Positions 25,550 to 32,664 of a stretch of 64,000 nt of DNA are shown here, piece after piece. The notes below the pieces were generated by a model. It searched no databases, was not told where the DNA came from, and worked only from the letters and a program-made list of their open reading frames with translations. The stretch is from contig JAUMVN010000004.1 of the NCBI GenBank assembly GCA_030530145.1, positions 1 to 64,000 on the forward strand. Reading direction: 5' to 3'. A program made the translations under genes and the position numbers. Source of the DNA: Coriobacteriia bacterium (GTDB lineage: Bacteria > Actinomycetota > Coriobacteriia > Coriobacteriales > Atopobiaceae). Numbering within the stretch: the first letter of the stretch is position 1; every line of letters begins with the position of its first letter.

Positions 25550-26956
25550 TTAGTAGAGACCCGCCATAACGTCGTCCATCGGATAGGCGACGCCCTTCTC
25601 AAAAGAGCCCTCAACAACAACGCTGAGCTGCTCGTTTACAGGGAACCAACGCGTCGAGAAGACCATGCGCCCGCCGTTGCCGAAGACCTCGACCACAGAC
25701 GCGTCCACGAGCACGCGCAGGTCGGTGAGGCCCTCGAGCTCGATGCGGCGAGAAGTGCGCCCGCAGGCCACGTCCTTGTCCGAAAAGGCGATCTCGCAGC
25801 CGTCCTCGTTGCCGCGAATCGTGAGCGCGTCGTCGAGCGTCAGCGCAAAGGTGCCCTCGATGCCCGAGAACACGAGGTCCGCGCGGCGCTCATCCAGCAC
25901 GGCCTTCTTGCCGTCCGCCAGCGCAACGCCTTCCCCGCGCAGCTCCTCGAGCTCGGCGGCCGGCCGCTGGGCGATGCGCCCGTCCTCGCAGCGGGTGAGC
26001 ACGCGCGGCACCGTGAGGCAGTGGATCCAGTCGAGGCTCTCGGGCTGCCCGGCCCAGGTGGCCTCGGGCATGCCGACCCAGCCCACGAGCATGGTGCGGC
26101 CGGACTCGTCGGTAAAGCTCTGCGGCGCGTAGAACTCGAAGCCGTGGTCCCAACGGATGAAGCCGGCCGCGCGCACGGTCGCGTCGCCGTCGACCACGCG
26201 CGAGCCCTCCGGGACCGGGAAGTACCCGCTGTGGTCGTCGATGCCGTCCGACCAGGAAAAATCCGCCACGCCCTGCGGGCAGCAGGACACGTACTCGTGG
26301 CCGTCGAGCTCGATGCGGTCGGGGCACTCCCACATGTAGCCAACGGGCTCGTCGCTTCTCACCGTGCCGTCGAACTGCCAGGAACGGCCGTCGTCGCTGC
26401 GGTACACGAGCATCATGCCGAGGTCGTCGCGGGTGCGCGCGCCCAGCAGCATGCGATAGACGCCGTCCTCGCGCCAGACCTTGGGGTCGCGCACGTGGCA
26501 GCTGCAGTAGTCGGGGTAGTCGGCGTTGGTGAGAAGGGTCTGCTTGGGGCCGAGCTCGAAGCCGTCCTCGGTCTCGACCAGGATCTCGTTGGCGCCGCGT
26601 CCCTCGTAGACGTAGTCGTAGTCGCCGGGGTGCTTGACGTTGCCCGTGTAGTAGAGGCGTAGCAGGTCGCCGCCGTCCGCGGCCGCGCCGGGCACCACGA
26701 CGGCGCCGCCGGAGTAGGCGCCGTTCGCGTCGTCGGGGGTGTCCTGGTCGAGGACCATGCCGTGGTGGTGCCAGTGGATGAGGTCCTCGCTCGAGTAGTG
26801 GCCCCAGCCGCGGCGGGCGTGCGGGGTCGGCCACTCGGGGCTCCACTGGTGGAAGAAGTGGTAGGTGCCCCGGAACTGGCAGAGGCCGTTGGGGTCGTTC
26901 AGCCAGCCGGCAGGCGGCATGAGGTGGAAGCCCATTCTCCAGGTGTCGGCGGTCAT
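25550..26956 (-). CDS. scrB: Sucrose-6-phosphate hydrolase (GH32)
   Basis: 468 residues from ATG 26956. GH32 motifs: WLNDPNGL (Asp nucleophile), the RDPKV stabilising Asp, and ECPD (acid/base Glu). The C-terminal beta-sandwich is shorter than in levanases, and no signal peptide is present, so it is cytoplasmic. It splits sucrose 6-phosphate, the product of the PTS, into glucose 6-phosphate and fructose. A long hairpin (27030-27059) lies between scrA and scrB. Confidence 0.92.
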   Translation of the reverse strand: MTADTWRMGFHLMPPAGWLNDPNGLCQFRGTYHFFHQWSPEWPTPHARRGWGHYSSEDLIHWHHHGMVLDQDTPDDANGAYSGGAVVVPGAAADGGDLLRLYYTGNVKHPGDYDYVYEGRGANEILVETEDGFELGPKQTLLTNADYPDYCSCHVRDPKVWREDGVYRMLLGARTRDDLGMMLVYRSDDGRSWQFDGTVRSDEPVGYMWECPDRIELDGHEYVSCCPQGVADFSWSDGIDDHSGYFPVPEGSRVVDGDATVRAAGFIRWDHGFEFYAPQSFTDESGRTMLVGWVGMPEATWAGQPESLDWIHCLTVPRVLTRCEDGRIAQRPAAELEELRGEGVALADGKKAVLDERRADLVFSGIEGTFALTLDDALTIRGNEDGCEIAFSDKDVACGRTSRRIELEGLTDLRVLVDASVVEVFGNGGRMVFSTRWFPVNEQLSVVVEGSFEKGVAYPMDDVMAGLY

Positions 26957-27029
26957 GGGGAGGTTCCTCTCTTTATACGGGTGGCCCGGGCGGGGGAAGG
27001 CGCGCCGGGCCGAGGGGGATTTCTGGGGT

Positions 27030-27059
27030 GGCCGGGGACCCTCTGGCTGGTCCCCGGCC
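27030..27059 (-). other. Intercistronic hairpin scrA-scrB
   Basis: Perfect 11-bp arms 27030-27040 and 27049-27059 with an 8-base loop and no U-tract. Likely a processing or stability element that sets scrA and scrB levels. Confidence 0.5.
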
Positions 27060-27093
27060 GGTAAGGAAAGGCTTGTTCGTGCGGGGTTTCTCG

Positions 27094-28488
27094 CTACTCC
27101 GCGGTCTCGGGGTCCTTGTAGAGGATGTAGGAGAGGACGAAGGCCACGGCGGCGGTCACGACGAACATGATCACGTACTGGACCGGCTGGGAGAGGCACA
27201 GCAGGATGCCGAAGATGCCGGTGACGCCCGTGCCGGAAGCGGCGAGGGAGGTCATGGCGCAGATCCAGGCGCCGACGCCCGCACCGGCGCAGCCGGCGAT
27301 GAAGGGCTTGAAGAAGCGCAGGTTCACGCCGAAGATCGCGGGCTCGGTGATGCCCATGAAGGCGGAGAGGGCGGCGGGGGTGGCGAGGCCCTTGGTCTTG
27401 GCGTCCTTGGTCTTGAGGGCCACGGCGAGGCAGGCGCCGCCCTGGCCGATGTTGGCGGCCGACGCGATGGGCAGCCAGTAGGTCACGCCGTACTGGGCGA
27501 GCTGGCCGAGGTCGATGGCGGTGTACATCTGGTGCAGGCCGGTGACGACGGTCGGGGCATAGAGGCAGCCGATGACGGCGGAGCCGATGCCCAGGGGCAG
27601 GGTGAGCAGGAACTGGATGCCGCCGAGGATGGCGTTCTCGAGGTAGACGAAGATCGGACCGACGGCACAGATGGTCACGAGGGCGGTCACGAAGACGGAC
27701 ACGAGCGGGGTCACGAAGAGGTCGAACATGTCGGGGACGACCTTGTGGAGCTGCTTCTCGATAACGGACAGGATGAGGGCGGCGATGACGATGGGGATGA
27801 CGTGGCCCTGGTAGCCGATGAGCTCGATGTTGTAGATGCCGAAGACCGAGAGGTACTTCTCGACGCCGTTGGAGGCGACGGTGTAGGCGCTCTGGAGGCT
27901 CGGGTTGATCAGGATGCCGCCGACGACCGCGCCGAGGTAGGGGTTGGCGCCGAAGACCTTGGCGGCCGAGTAGCCGATGAGGATCTGCAGGAAGGTGAAC
28001 GCGGTGCCGGAGACGAGGTCGGCGATCACGTAGATGGTGGAGTTCGTGTCGACGGTGATGATGCCGCTCGTGTTCATGAAGCTGATGGCGCTCATGATGC
28101 CGAGGAGCAGGCCGGAGGCGACGATGGCCGGGATGATGGGCACGAAGATGTCGCCGAGGACCTTGATGGCCTTCATGAACGGGTTCTGCTTGTCCGCGGC
28201 GGCCTCCTTGGCCTCCTCCTTGGAGGCGGCGGTGATGTTGCCGAGGGAGATGAACTCGTCGTAGACCTTGTTCACGGTGCCGGTGCCGTAGATGACCTGC
28301 AGCTGGCCGGCGGCCTTGAAGTTGCCCTTGGCGCCGGTGGCGTTGTCGACCTTCGCCTGGTCGACCTTGGAGTCGTCGGCGAGGACGAGGCGCAGGCGCG
28401 TGGCGCAGTGGGCCGCGGAGACGACGTTCTCGGCGCCGCCGATGGCGTCGAGGATCTCCTGGGCTGCCTGACGGTGGTCAAGTGCCAT
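27094..28488 (-). CDS. scrA: PTS sucrose-specific EIIBC component
   Basis: 464 residues from ATG 28488 (GGAAAGAAGG upstream). EIIB domain about 1-90 with phospho-Cys in AAHCATRLRL (residue 28), linker, then an EIIC membrane domain of about ten spans with GITEPAIFGVNLRF (the GITEP motif). No EIIA domain is fused, so an EIIA must come from elsewhere; an orphan EIIA gene is at 40593-41048. It takes up sucrose as sucrose 6-phosphate. Controlled by LacI-type operators at 28530-28592. Confidence 0.92.
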   Translation of the reverse strand: MALDHRQAAQEILDAIGGAENVVSAAHCATRLRLVLADDSKVDQAKVDNATGAKGNFKAAGQLQVIYGTGTVNKVYDEFISLGNITAASKEEAKEAAADKQNPFMKAIKVLGDIFVPIIPAIVASGLLLGIMSAISFMNTSGIITVDTNSTIYVIADLVSGTAFTFLQILIGYSAAKVFGANPYLGAVVGGILINPSLQSAYTVASNGVEKYLSVFGIYNIELIGYQGHVIPIVIAALILSVIEKQLHKVVPDMFDLFVTPLVSVFVTALVTICAVGPIFVYLENAILGGIQFLLTLPLGIGSAVIGCLYAPTVVTGLHQMYTAIDLGQLAQYGVTYWLPIASAANIGQGGACLAVALKTKDAKTKGLATPAALSAFMGITEPAIFGVNLRFFKPFIAGCAGAGVGAWICAMTSLAASGTGVTGIFGILLCLSQPVQYVIMFVVTAAVAFVLSYILYKDPETAE

Positions 28489-28529
28489 GTTTGCCTTCTT
28501 TCCGAGTAGGCCTTGATTCCACAATGCTG

Positions 28530-28592
28530 TGTGGAATCGTTCTCACAACACGTAGTAAAGCGCTTTTGGATATGTGTGGGAACGTTCCCATA
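28530..28592 (-). promoter_or_regulatory. Two LacI-type operators and a cre-like site upstream of scrA
   Basis: TGTGGAATCGTTCTCACA (28530-28547) and TGTGGGAACGTTCCCATA (28575-28592) are two versions of one palindrome, centres 45 bp apart. Between them AAAGCGCTTT (28557-28566) is a third short palindrome of the LacI/cre class. The sites should bind the ScrR-like repressor at 30154-31149, possibly with looping or helical phasing (about 4 turns). Confidence 0.78.
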
Positions 28593-28695
28593 AGGCTTCA
28601 ACCACGAGCGGCATAAAATCATCGGTGAACGGTATGTGGCTAGGTGAGTGGCTGGGCTAATGAGAATGCCGGCGCGCTGGTGAATCATCAAATCA

Positions 28696-28821
28696 CGTAA
28701 GTGAACATCTTGTTGTGGGAGTGACGAGTATCTAGAAACGTCGCATCACGTTTACCTGGGGTTTTACAGAGTGGGATGATGCTGCTGGGCGACCCCGATC
28801 GAATTAAGATGTTCACTTACG
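28696..28821. repeat. Element B1: 126-bp element with terminal inverted repeats, 3' side of gene B
   Basis: Perfect 16-bp terminal repeats CGTAAGTGAACATCTT (28696-28711) and its complement (28806-28821). Central block TTTACCTGGGGTTTTACA at 28751-28768. The stop of gene B (28813-28815) lies in the right repeat. B2 (30032-30160) shares TAAGTGAACATCTT ends and, in inverted orientation, the centre. Confidence 0.88.
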
Positions 28822-29982
28822 CGAGATTACGTCGGGGAGCGCCGACCAATCGACGAAAATCTCGGATCTGAGCCGCTTGGTCGCGTCAATCTGCTTATCG
28901 GTCTTGGGTTTGCGTTTGATATCGCGGGCAAGCGCGACCGCGTCGCAAAAGGCGTCGAATCGAGCGGGGTCTGTTAGCTGCGCATGCGTGAGCGGCAAGA
29001 CGCTGACGCCCATGAGCTGCAGCGCGGCTGCCCGCTCGGCATCCGAAAGAAAGCCGTCGAGGTTGTCGTGGTACTGCGCGCTTTGGCATTCGACGTCGAG
29101 CCCGTCCGGCCAATAGATGTCGCAGTAGCAGCACTGCCGCTGCCCGACGAGCTTGGCATCGCGGCTGAGTTCGACCTTCTCATTGTGCGAAAGGCCGTCG
29201 AATCCCTCGCCGCCCAAGTGTCGAGGAAGCCCAAGCAGTAAGCCAGCTTGCGTCTCGAAAGGCGAGGCCGCCAGGGGGACAACGGTCTCGGCCACCTTTC
29301 GAAGCGTGGCCGCGCCGCGATGGCCTTCCGCCGCTGCGGCCATCGCTCCAAGCTCTTCCGGCGTCGTTAGGGGGCCTCGCTGCCAAAGATCGGTTACCCT
29401 GCCTTCGCCGTCCAGGCAGGGCCTCCATCCCAGGAAGGACTTGAGCCTGCCGCGCGAGGCGATGCGCTGTAGCAGGAAGCGTATCGGCTCAGGCGCAGGA
29501 TAGACGGCGTAGCTCCCGCAGAGTTCCGAGGCGAGCAGCAACGCTTTGGTGAAGCCCTCCTGCGCAGCCATTTGCACCATGGTGAATGCGGGAGTCGTAA
29601 CCTCGAGGTCATCGGTCACGTCGCTGGTGGCCTCAAAGGGCAGCCCGCCGTTCCAGAATGTCGTGGAAATCAGGCCGGAAGAGCGCCTGGCCCCGCGTTC
29701 CTGCGCGAGGACGTCGAGTGGAAAAGTCGCCGACGGCGCGAGCAGCCACTGAGCGTCGCGGATATCCTTGGCGGCTTGGCTGACGTTTCGCCAAGAAGTC
29801 CCGGAACACTCGCGCATGAAAGGCAGTCTTTCTGCAAGTTCTGCCCTAAAAGCAAGGATTTCGTCTTCTCGGACGAATTTACGCAAAGCAGCGCTGTCCG
29901 CTGGCGCAGCGGCTAGGTGCAGGACTATCGGCGGTGTGCGCCAATAGCGGTAGGCAGTTGCTCCACAAAGCACGGTTTCCAT
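28813..29982 (-). CDS. Gene B: Vsr/DUF559-like nuclease-like protein, cassette B
   Basis: 389 residues from ATG 29982; there is no clear RBS. N-terminus METVLCGATAYRYWRTPPIV is of a type I recall from a large Coriobacteriia family with unknown function. A middle part has TPAFTMVQMAAQEGF and LLLASELCGSYA, parallel to SFEQYFIQKARSLDF and LLGLEFCGRYA of gene A. The nuclease-like core is DIYWPDGLDVECQSAQYHDN followed by SDAERAAALQLMGVSVLPLT; the Glu and His are kept, but the Asp of VEYD is replaced, so activity may be changed. It lies with its elements between scrR and scrA, and base composition is lower in GC than the operon around it. Confidence 0.68.
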   Translation of the reverse strand: METVLCGATAYRYWRTPPIVLHLAAAPADSAALRKFVREDEILAFRAELAERLPFMRECSGTSWRNVSQAAKDIRDAQWLLAPSATFPLDVLAQERGARRSSGLISTTFWNGGLPFEATSDVTDDLEVTTPAFTMVQMAAQEGFTKALLLASELCGSYAVYPAPEPIRFLLQRIASRGRLKSFLGWRPCLDGEGRVTDLWQRGPLTTPEELGAMAAAAEGHRGAATLRKVAETVVPLAASPFETQAGLLLGLPRHLGGEGFDGLSHNEKVELSRDAKLVGQRQCCYCDIYWPDGLDVECQSAQYHDNLDGFLSDAERAAALQLMGVSVLPLTHAQLTDPARFDAFCDAVALARDIKRKPKTDKQIDATKRLRSEIFVDWSALPDVISRK

Positions 29983-30031
29983 GGATAGACGTTACCACGG
30001 GGATGATGCGCGTTGGCTGGTGACGGTAAAT

Positions 30032-30160
30032 TCGATAAGTGAACATCTTGCCGTGGGACACCGCACTATAGAAGGTTTAGCGACTTACAAAACCGCAGTT
30101 CAACGAGTTGGCTAAATCGTGGATACTCGGCAGTCTCGAATTAAGATGTTCACTTATCGA
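30032..30160. repeat. Element B2: 129-bp element with terminal inverted repeats, 5' side of gene B
   Basis: Perfect 18-bp terminal repeats TCGATAAGTGAACATCTT (30032-30049) and complement (30143-30160). Centre 30085-30101 reads, on the minus strand, AACTGCGGTTTTGTAAG, so B2 is inverted relative to B1. The stop codon of scrR (30154-30156) lies in its right repeat. Confidence 0.88.
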
Positions 30161-31149
30161 TTTTTGGCCGAGCGGGTGGAGTTTCGGGCCACAACTTCGT
30201 AGCTCATGCGCACCTCGCGGCGGGTCGCGTCGCCGGCGAGCTGCTCGCAGAGCATGCGCGCGGCCTCGGCGCCCGAGGTCTTGTAGTGGTGGTGCACCGT
30301 GGTTAGCGTCGGCGTGACTATCTGGCTCAGTTCGGCGTCGCCGACGCCTGTGACCTGCACGTCCTCGGGCACGCGGCGCCCGTACTCGCGCAAGCAGGTC
30401 ATGGCGCCGAACGCGATGGAGTCCGTCGCGCACACGATGGTGTCGACCTCGGGGTAGACGTCGAGCAGCTGCTCGGCGGCCGTGTACCCCGCGTCCACGG
30501 TGAAGTCGGCGATCATCTGCGCGCGCCCGGGCACCTCGATGCCGGCCGCCTCGCACGCGTCGAGGAATCCCAGGTGGCGGTCGCGGCCGGCGGACGCGTC
30601 CTCCTCGAGGACGCCGATGTAGGCGGGGTGCTCCGACGTCCTCAGCGCACCCGCCGTGATGTCGCGCAGCGCGCCGCGGTCGCTCTGGTACACGCACGAG
30701 CGGCCGGGCAGGTCCTGGTCGAGCACGACGAGCGGCAGCGACATGTCGTCCATCGCGGCGAAGTGCGCCTCGGAGAAGACCGTCGCCACGAGCACGACGC
30801 CGTCGACCTGTCGCCGCTCCTCGAAGAGCCGCAGGTAGGACACCTCGCGCGCCGCGTCGTTGTCTGTGTTGGCAAGAAGCACCTGGTAGCCGCGCTCGGC
30901 GAAGACGGGCGTCATGCCGGCGACCATGCGGCTCACCGAGGCGGAGTTGATCTTTGGGATGATGACGCCGACGGTGTTCGACTTGCCGGTGCGCAGGCTC
31001 TTGGCGTGCTGCGACGGGGAGTACCCGGTCGCCTTTACCACGGCGCGGATGCGGTCGCGCTTCTCTTGGCTCACGTAGCCGTCGTTGAAGTAGCGCGAGA
31101 CCGTGGCGCGGGAGACCCCCGCCATCTGCGCGATCTGGTTGATGTCCAT
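30154..31149 (-). CDS. scrR: LacI family repressor of the sucrose operon
   Basis: 331 residues. N-terminal helix-turn-helix NQIAQMAGVSRATVSRYFNDGYVS and hinge (GYSPSQHAKSLRTGKS), then the periplasmic-binding-protein-like effector domain; the C-terminus ends RSAKNR inside element B2. The LacI-type operators before scrA (28530-28592) and the sucrose operon on the same strand make sucrose regulation likely. The role is inferred from context; the effector may be sucrose, fructose or their phosphates. Confidence 0.88.
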   Translation of the reverse strand: MDINQIAQMAGVSRATVSRYFNDGYVSQEKRDRIRAVVKATGYSPSQHAKSLRTGKSNTVGVIIPKINSASVSRMVAGMTPVFAERGYQVLLANTDNDAAREVSYLRLFEERRQVDGVVLVATVFSEAHFAAMDDMSLPLVVLDQDLPGRSCVYQSDRGALRDITAGALRTSEHPAYIGVLEEDASAGRDRHLGFLDACEAAGIEVPGRAQMIADFTVDAGYTAAEQLLDVYPEVDTIVCATDSIAFGAMTCLREYGRRVPEDVQVTGVGDAELSQIVTPTLTTVHHHYKTSGAEAARMLCEQLAGDATRREVRMSYEVVARNSTRSAKNR

Positions 31150-31194
31150 TGCCGTCCTTCCGAGTGCCCGCGGCAGACCCTGCAGCAGGATACT

Positions 31195-31803
31195 CTACCC
31201 CACGAGGTCGATCGGGCGGACGTCCTTGGCGGCCACGATCATGCGCGCGACCTCCTCGGGGGTCTCGACGCCGCCGCGCTCCAGCCACAGGTTGATGATG
31301 CTCATGACGTGGCTTATGGTGAGCTCGCGCGCATACTCGTAGGGGAATCGGTCGCACTTGACCTGGGAATGGGTGAGCTCGAGCCCCTGGTCGAGCAGGC
31401 CGCTGATGACCGATTTGAGGCGCGAGTGGAACTCCGGGTCGCCGCCCTTGCCCGAGATGGCCGCCACGAAGTCGAAATCGGCGGCGACGATCGTGAGCGC
31501 CTGCAGCAGCAGGGGATAGGGGAACATGTCGCACGCGTTTTGAGCCTCGCGCGCCGCGTCGGGGTGGACGAGCGCTTCCCTCAGGTTCGAGATGAGCTCG
31601 TCCTCGAGCTGCTCGAGCGCGTCGAATTTGTCGACGAAATGCAGGTAGAAAGTGCCGCGGTTGACGCCCGCGCGCCGCGTGAGGTCGCTTACCGTGAGGG
31701 CGTCGAAACCCTTCTCGACGATGAGCTCGGTGAGCGCCCGGCGGATCTTCGCTCGGGTCCGGGTGTTTCGGCGCGCCTTGTCGCCGCTGCTGGCCGTATT
31801 CAT
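31195..31803 (-). CDS. TetR family repressor of the adjoining ABC/FtsX exporter
   Basis: 202 residues from ATG 31803 (GAGGGAATCCC upstream). N-terminal TetR helix-turn-helix: IRRALTELIVEKGFDALTVSDLTRRAGVNRGTFYLHFVDKFD. The C-terminal ligand domain is unspecific and resembles the Streptococcus-type repressors placed beside MacB/FtsX-like transporters. Divergent from the ABC ATPase, with two inverted copies of one 24-base sequence in the shared region as probable operators. Confidence 0.88.
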   Translation of the reverse strand: MNTASSGDKARRNTRTRAKIRRALTELIVEKGFDALTVSDLTRRAGVNRGTFYLHFVDKFDALEQLEDELISNLREALVHPDAAREAQNACDMFPYPLLLQALTIVAADFDFVAAISGKGGDPEFHSRLKSVISGLLDQGLELTHSQVKCDRFPYEYARELTISHVMSIINLWLERGGVETPEEVARMIVAAKDVRPIDLVG

Positions 31804-31825
31804 GGGATTCCCTCGAACCTCTTCT

Positions 31826-31849
31826 CTTAAATGAACAACCTGTTGACTA
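31826..31849. promoter_or_regulatory. TetR operator, copy 1
   Basis: Contains AAATGAACAACCTGTTGACT. The reverse complement of the copy at 31897-31920 differs from it at one position only. Located 23 bases before the tetR start; a half-site GTTCAT follows at 31851-31856. Confidence 0.8.
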
Positions 31850-31896
31850 TTGTTCATGGTAAACCGCTGCTACAAGGGTATACTGCCCACTGGTAT

Positions 31897-31920
31897 TAGT
31901 CAACACGTTGTTCATTTAAG
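31897..31920. promoter_or_regulatory. TetR operator, copy 2
   Basis: Contains AGTCAACACGTTGTTCATTT, in inverted orientation to copy 1, with 71 bp from start to start. On the minus strand it holds TTGACT, a possible -35 for tetR. TATACT at 31879-31884 is a plausible -10 for the ABC operon. Confidence 0.8.
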
Positions 31921-31951
31921 ATTGAGCAGCAAATCGAAGGGAGCTACCCTC

Positions 31952-32653
31952 GTGTCCTACATCGAGGTCATCCACGAGTACAAGCGCTACCAATCGGGCG
32001 CGACCGAGATCCTGGCCAACAACGACGTCAACTTCACCTGCGAGAAGGGCGAGCTCATCGTCATCCTCGGCTCTTCGGGTGCGGGCAAATCCACGATGCT
32101 CAACATCCTCGGCGGCATGGACACCGCGAGCGAGGGCCAGGTCATCATCGACGGCAACGACATCGCCCAGTACAACTCCCATCAGCTCACCGACTACCGC
32201 CGCACCGACGTCGGCTTCGTCTTCCAGTTCTACAACCTGGTGAGCAACCTCACGGCCAAGGAGAACGTCGAGCTCGCCTCCGAGATCGTGCGCGACGCGG
32301 CCGACCCCGAGGAGGTCCTGCGCAACGTCGGGCTCGCAGACCGCATGGCCAACTTCCCCGCGCAGCTCTCCGGCGGCGAGCAGCAGCGCGTCGCCATCGC
32401 CCGCGCCGTGGCCAAGAACCCGAAGATCCTGCTGTGCGACGAGCCTACGGGCGCCCTCGACTACCGCACGGGCAAGCAGGTCCTCGGCATCCTCGAGGAC
32501 ATGAGCCGCGAGCAGGGGGCGACCGTGATTATCGTCACGCACAACGCCGCCATCGCGCCCATCGCCGACCGCGTGATCCACATGCACGACGCGCGCGTTC
32601 AGTCCATCGACGTCAACGCCAAGCCGACGCCCATCGCCGACATCGAGTGGTAG
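31952..32653 (+). CDS. ABC transporter ATP-binding protein (MacB/LolD type)
   Basis: 233 residues from GTG 31952 (AAGGGAG upstream). Walker [10 protein letters not shown], signature LSGGEQQR, Walker [13 protein letters not shown], the His-switch VTHNA. The MacB/LolD class, which works with FtsX-type permeases by mechanotransmission or export from the outer leaflet. Only 11 bases separate it from the giant permease gene, with which it forms one operon under TetR. Confidence 0.92.
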   Translation: MSYIEVIHEYKRYQSGATEILANNDVNFTCEKGELIVILGSSGAGKSTMLNILGGMDTASEGQVIIDGNDIAQYNSHQLTDYRRTDVGFVFQFYNLVSNLTAKENVELASEIVRDAADPEEVLRNVGLADRMANFPAQLSGGEQQRVAIARAVAKNPKILLCDEPTGALDYRTGKQVLGILEDMSREQGATVIIVTHNAAIAPIADRVIHMHDARVQSIDVNAKPTPIADIEW

Positions 32654-32664
32654 GGGAGAGAAGA

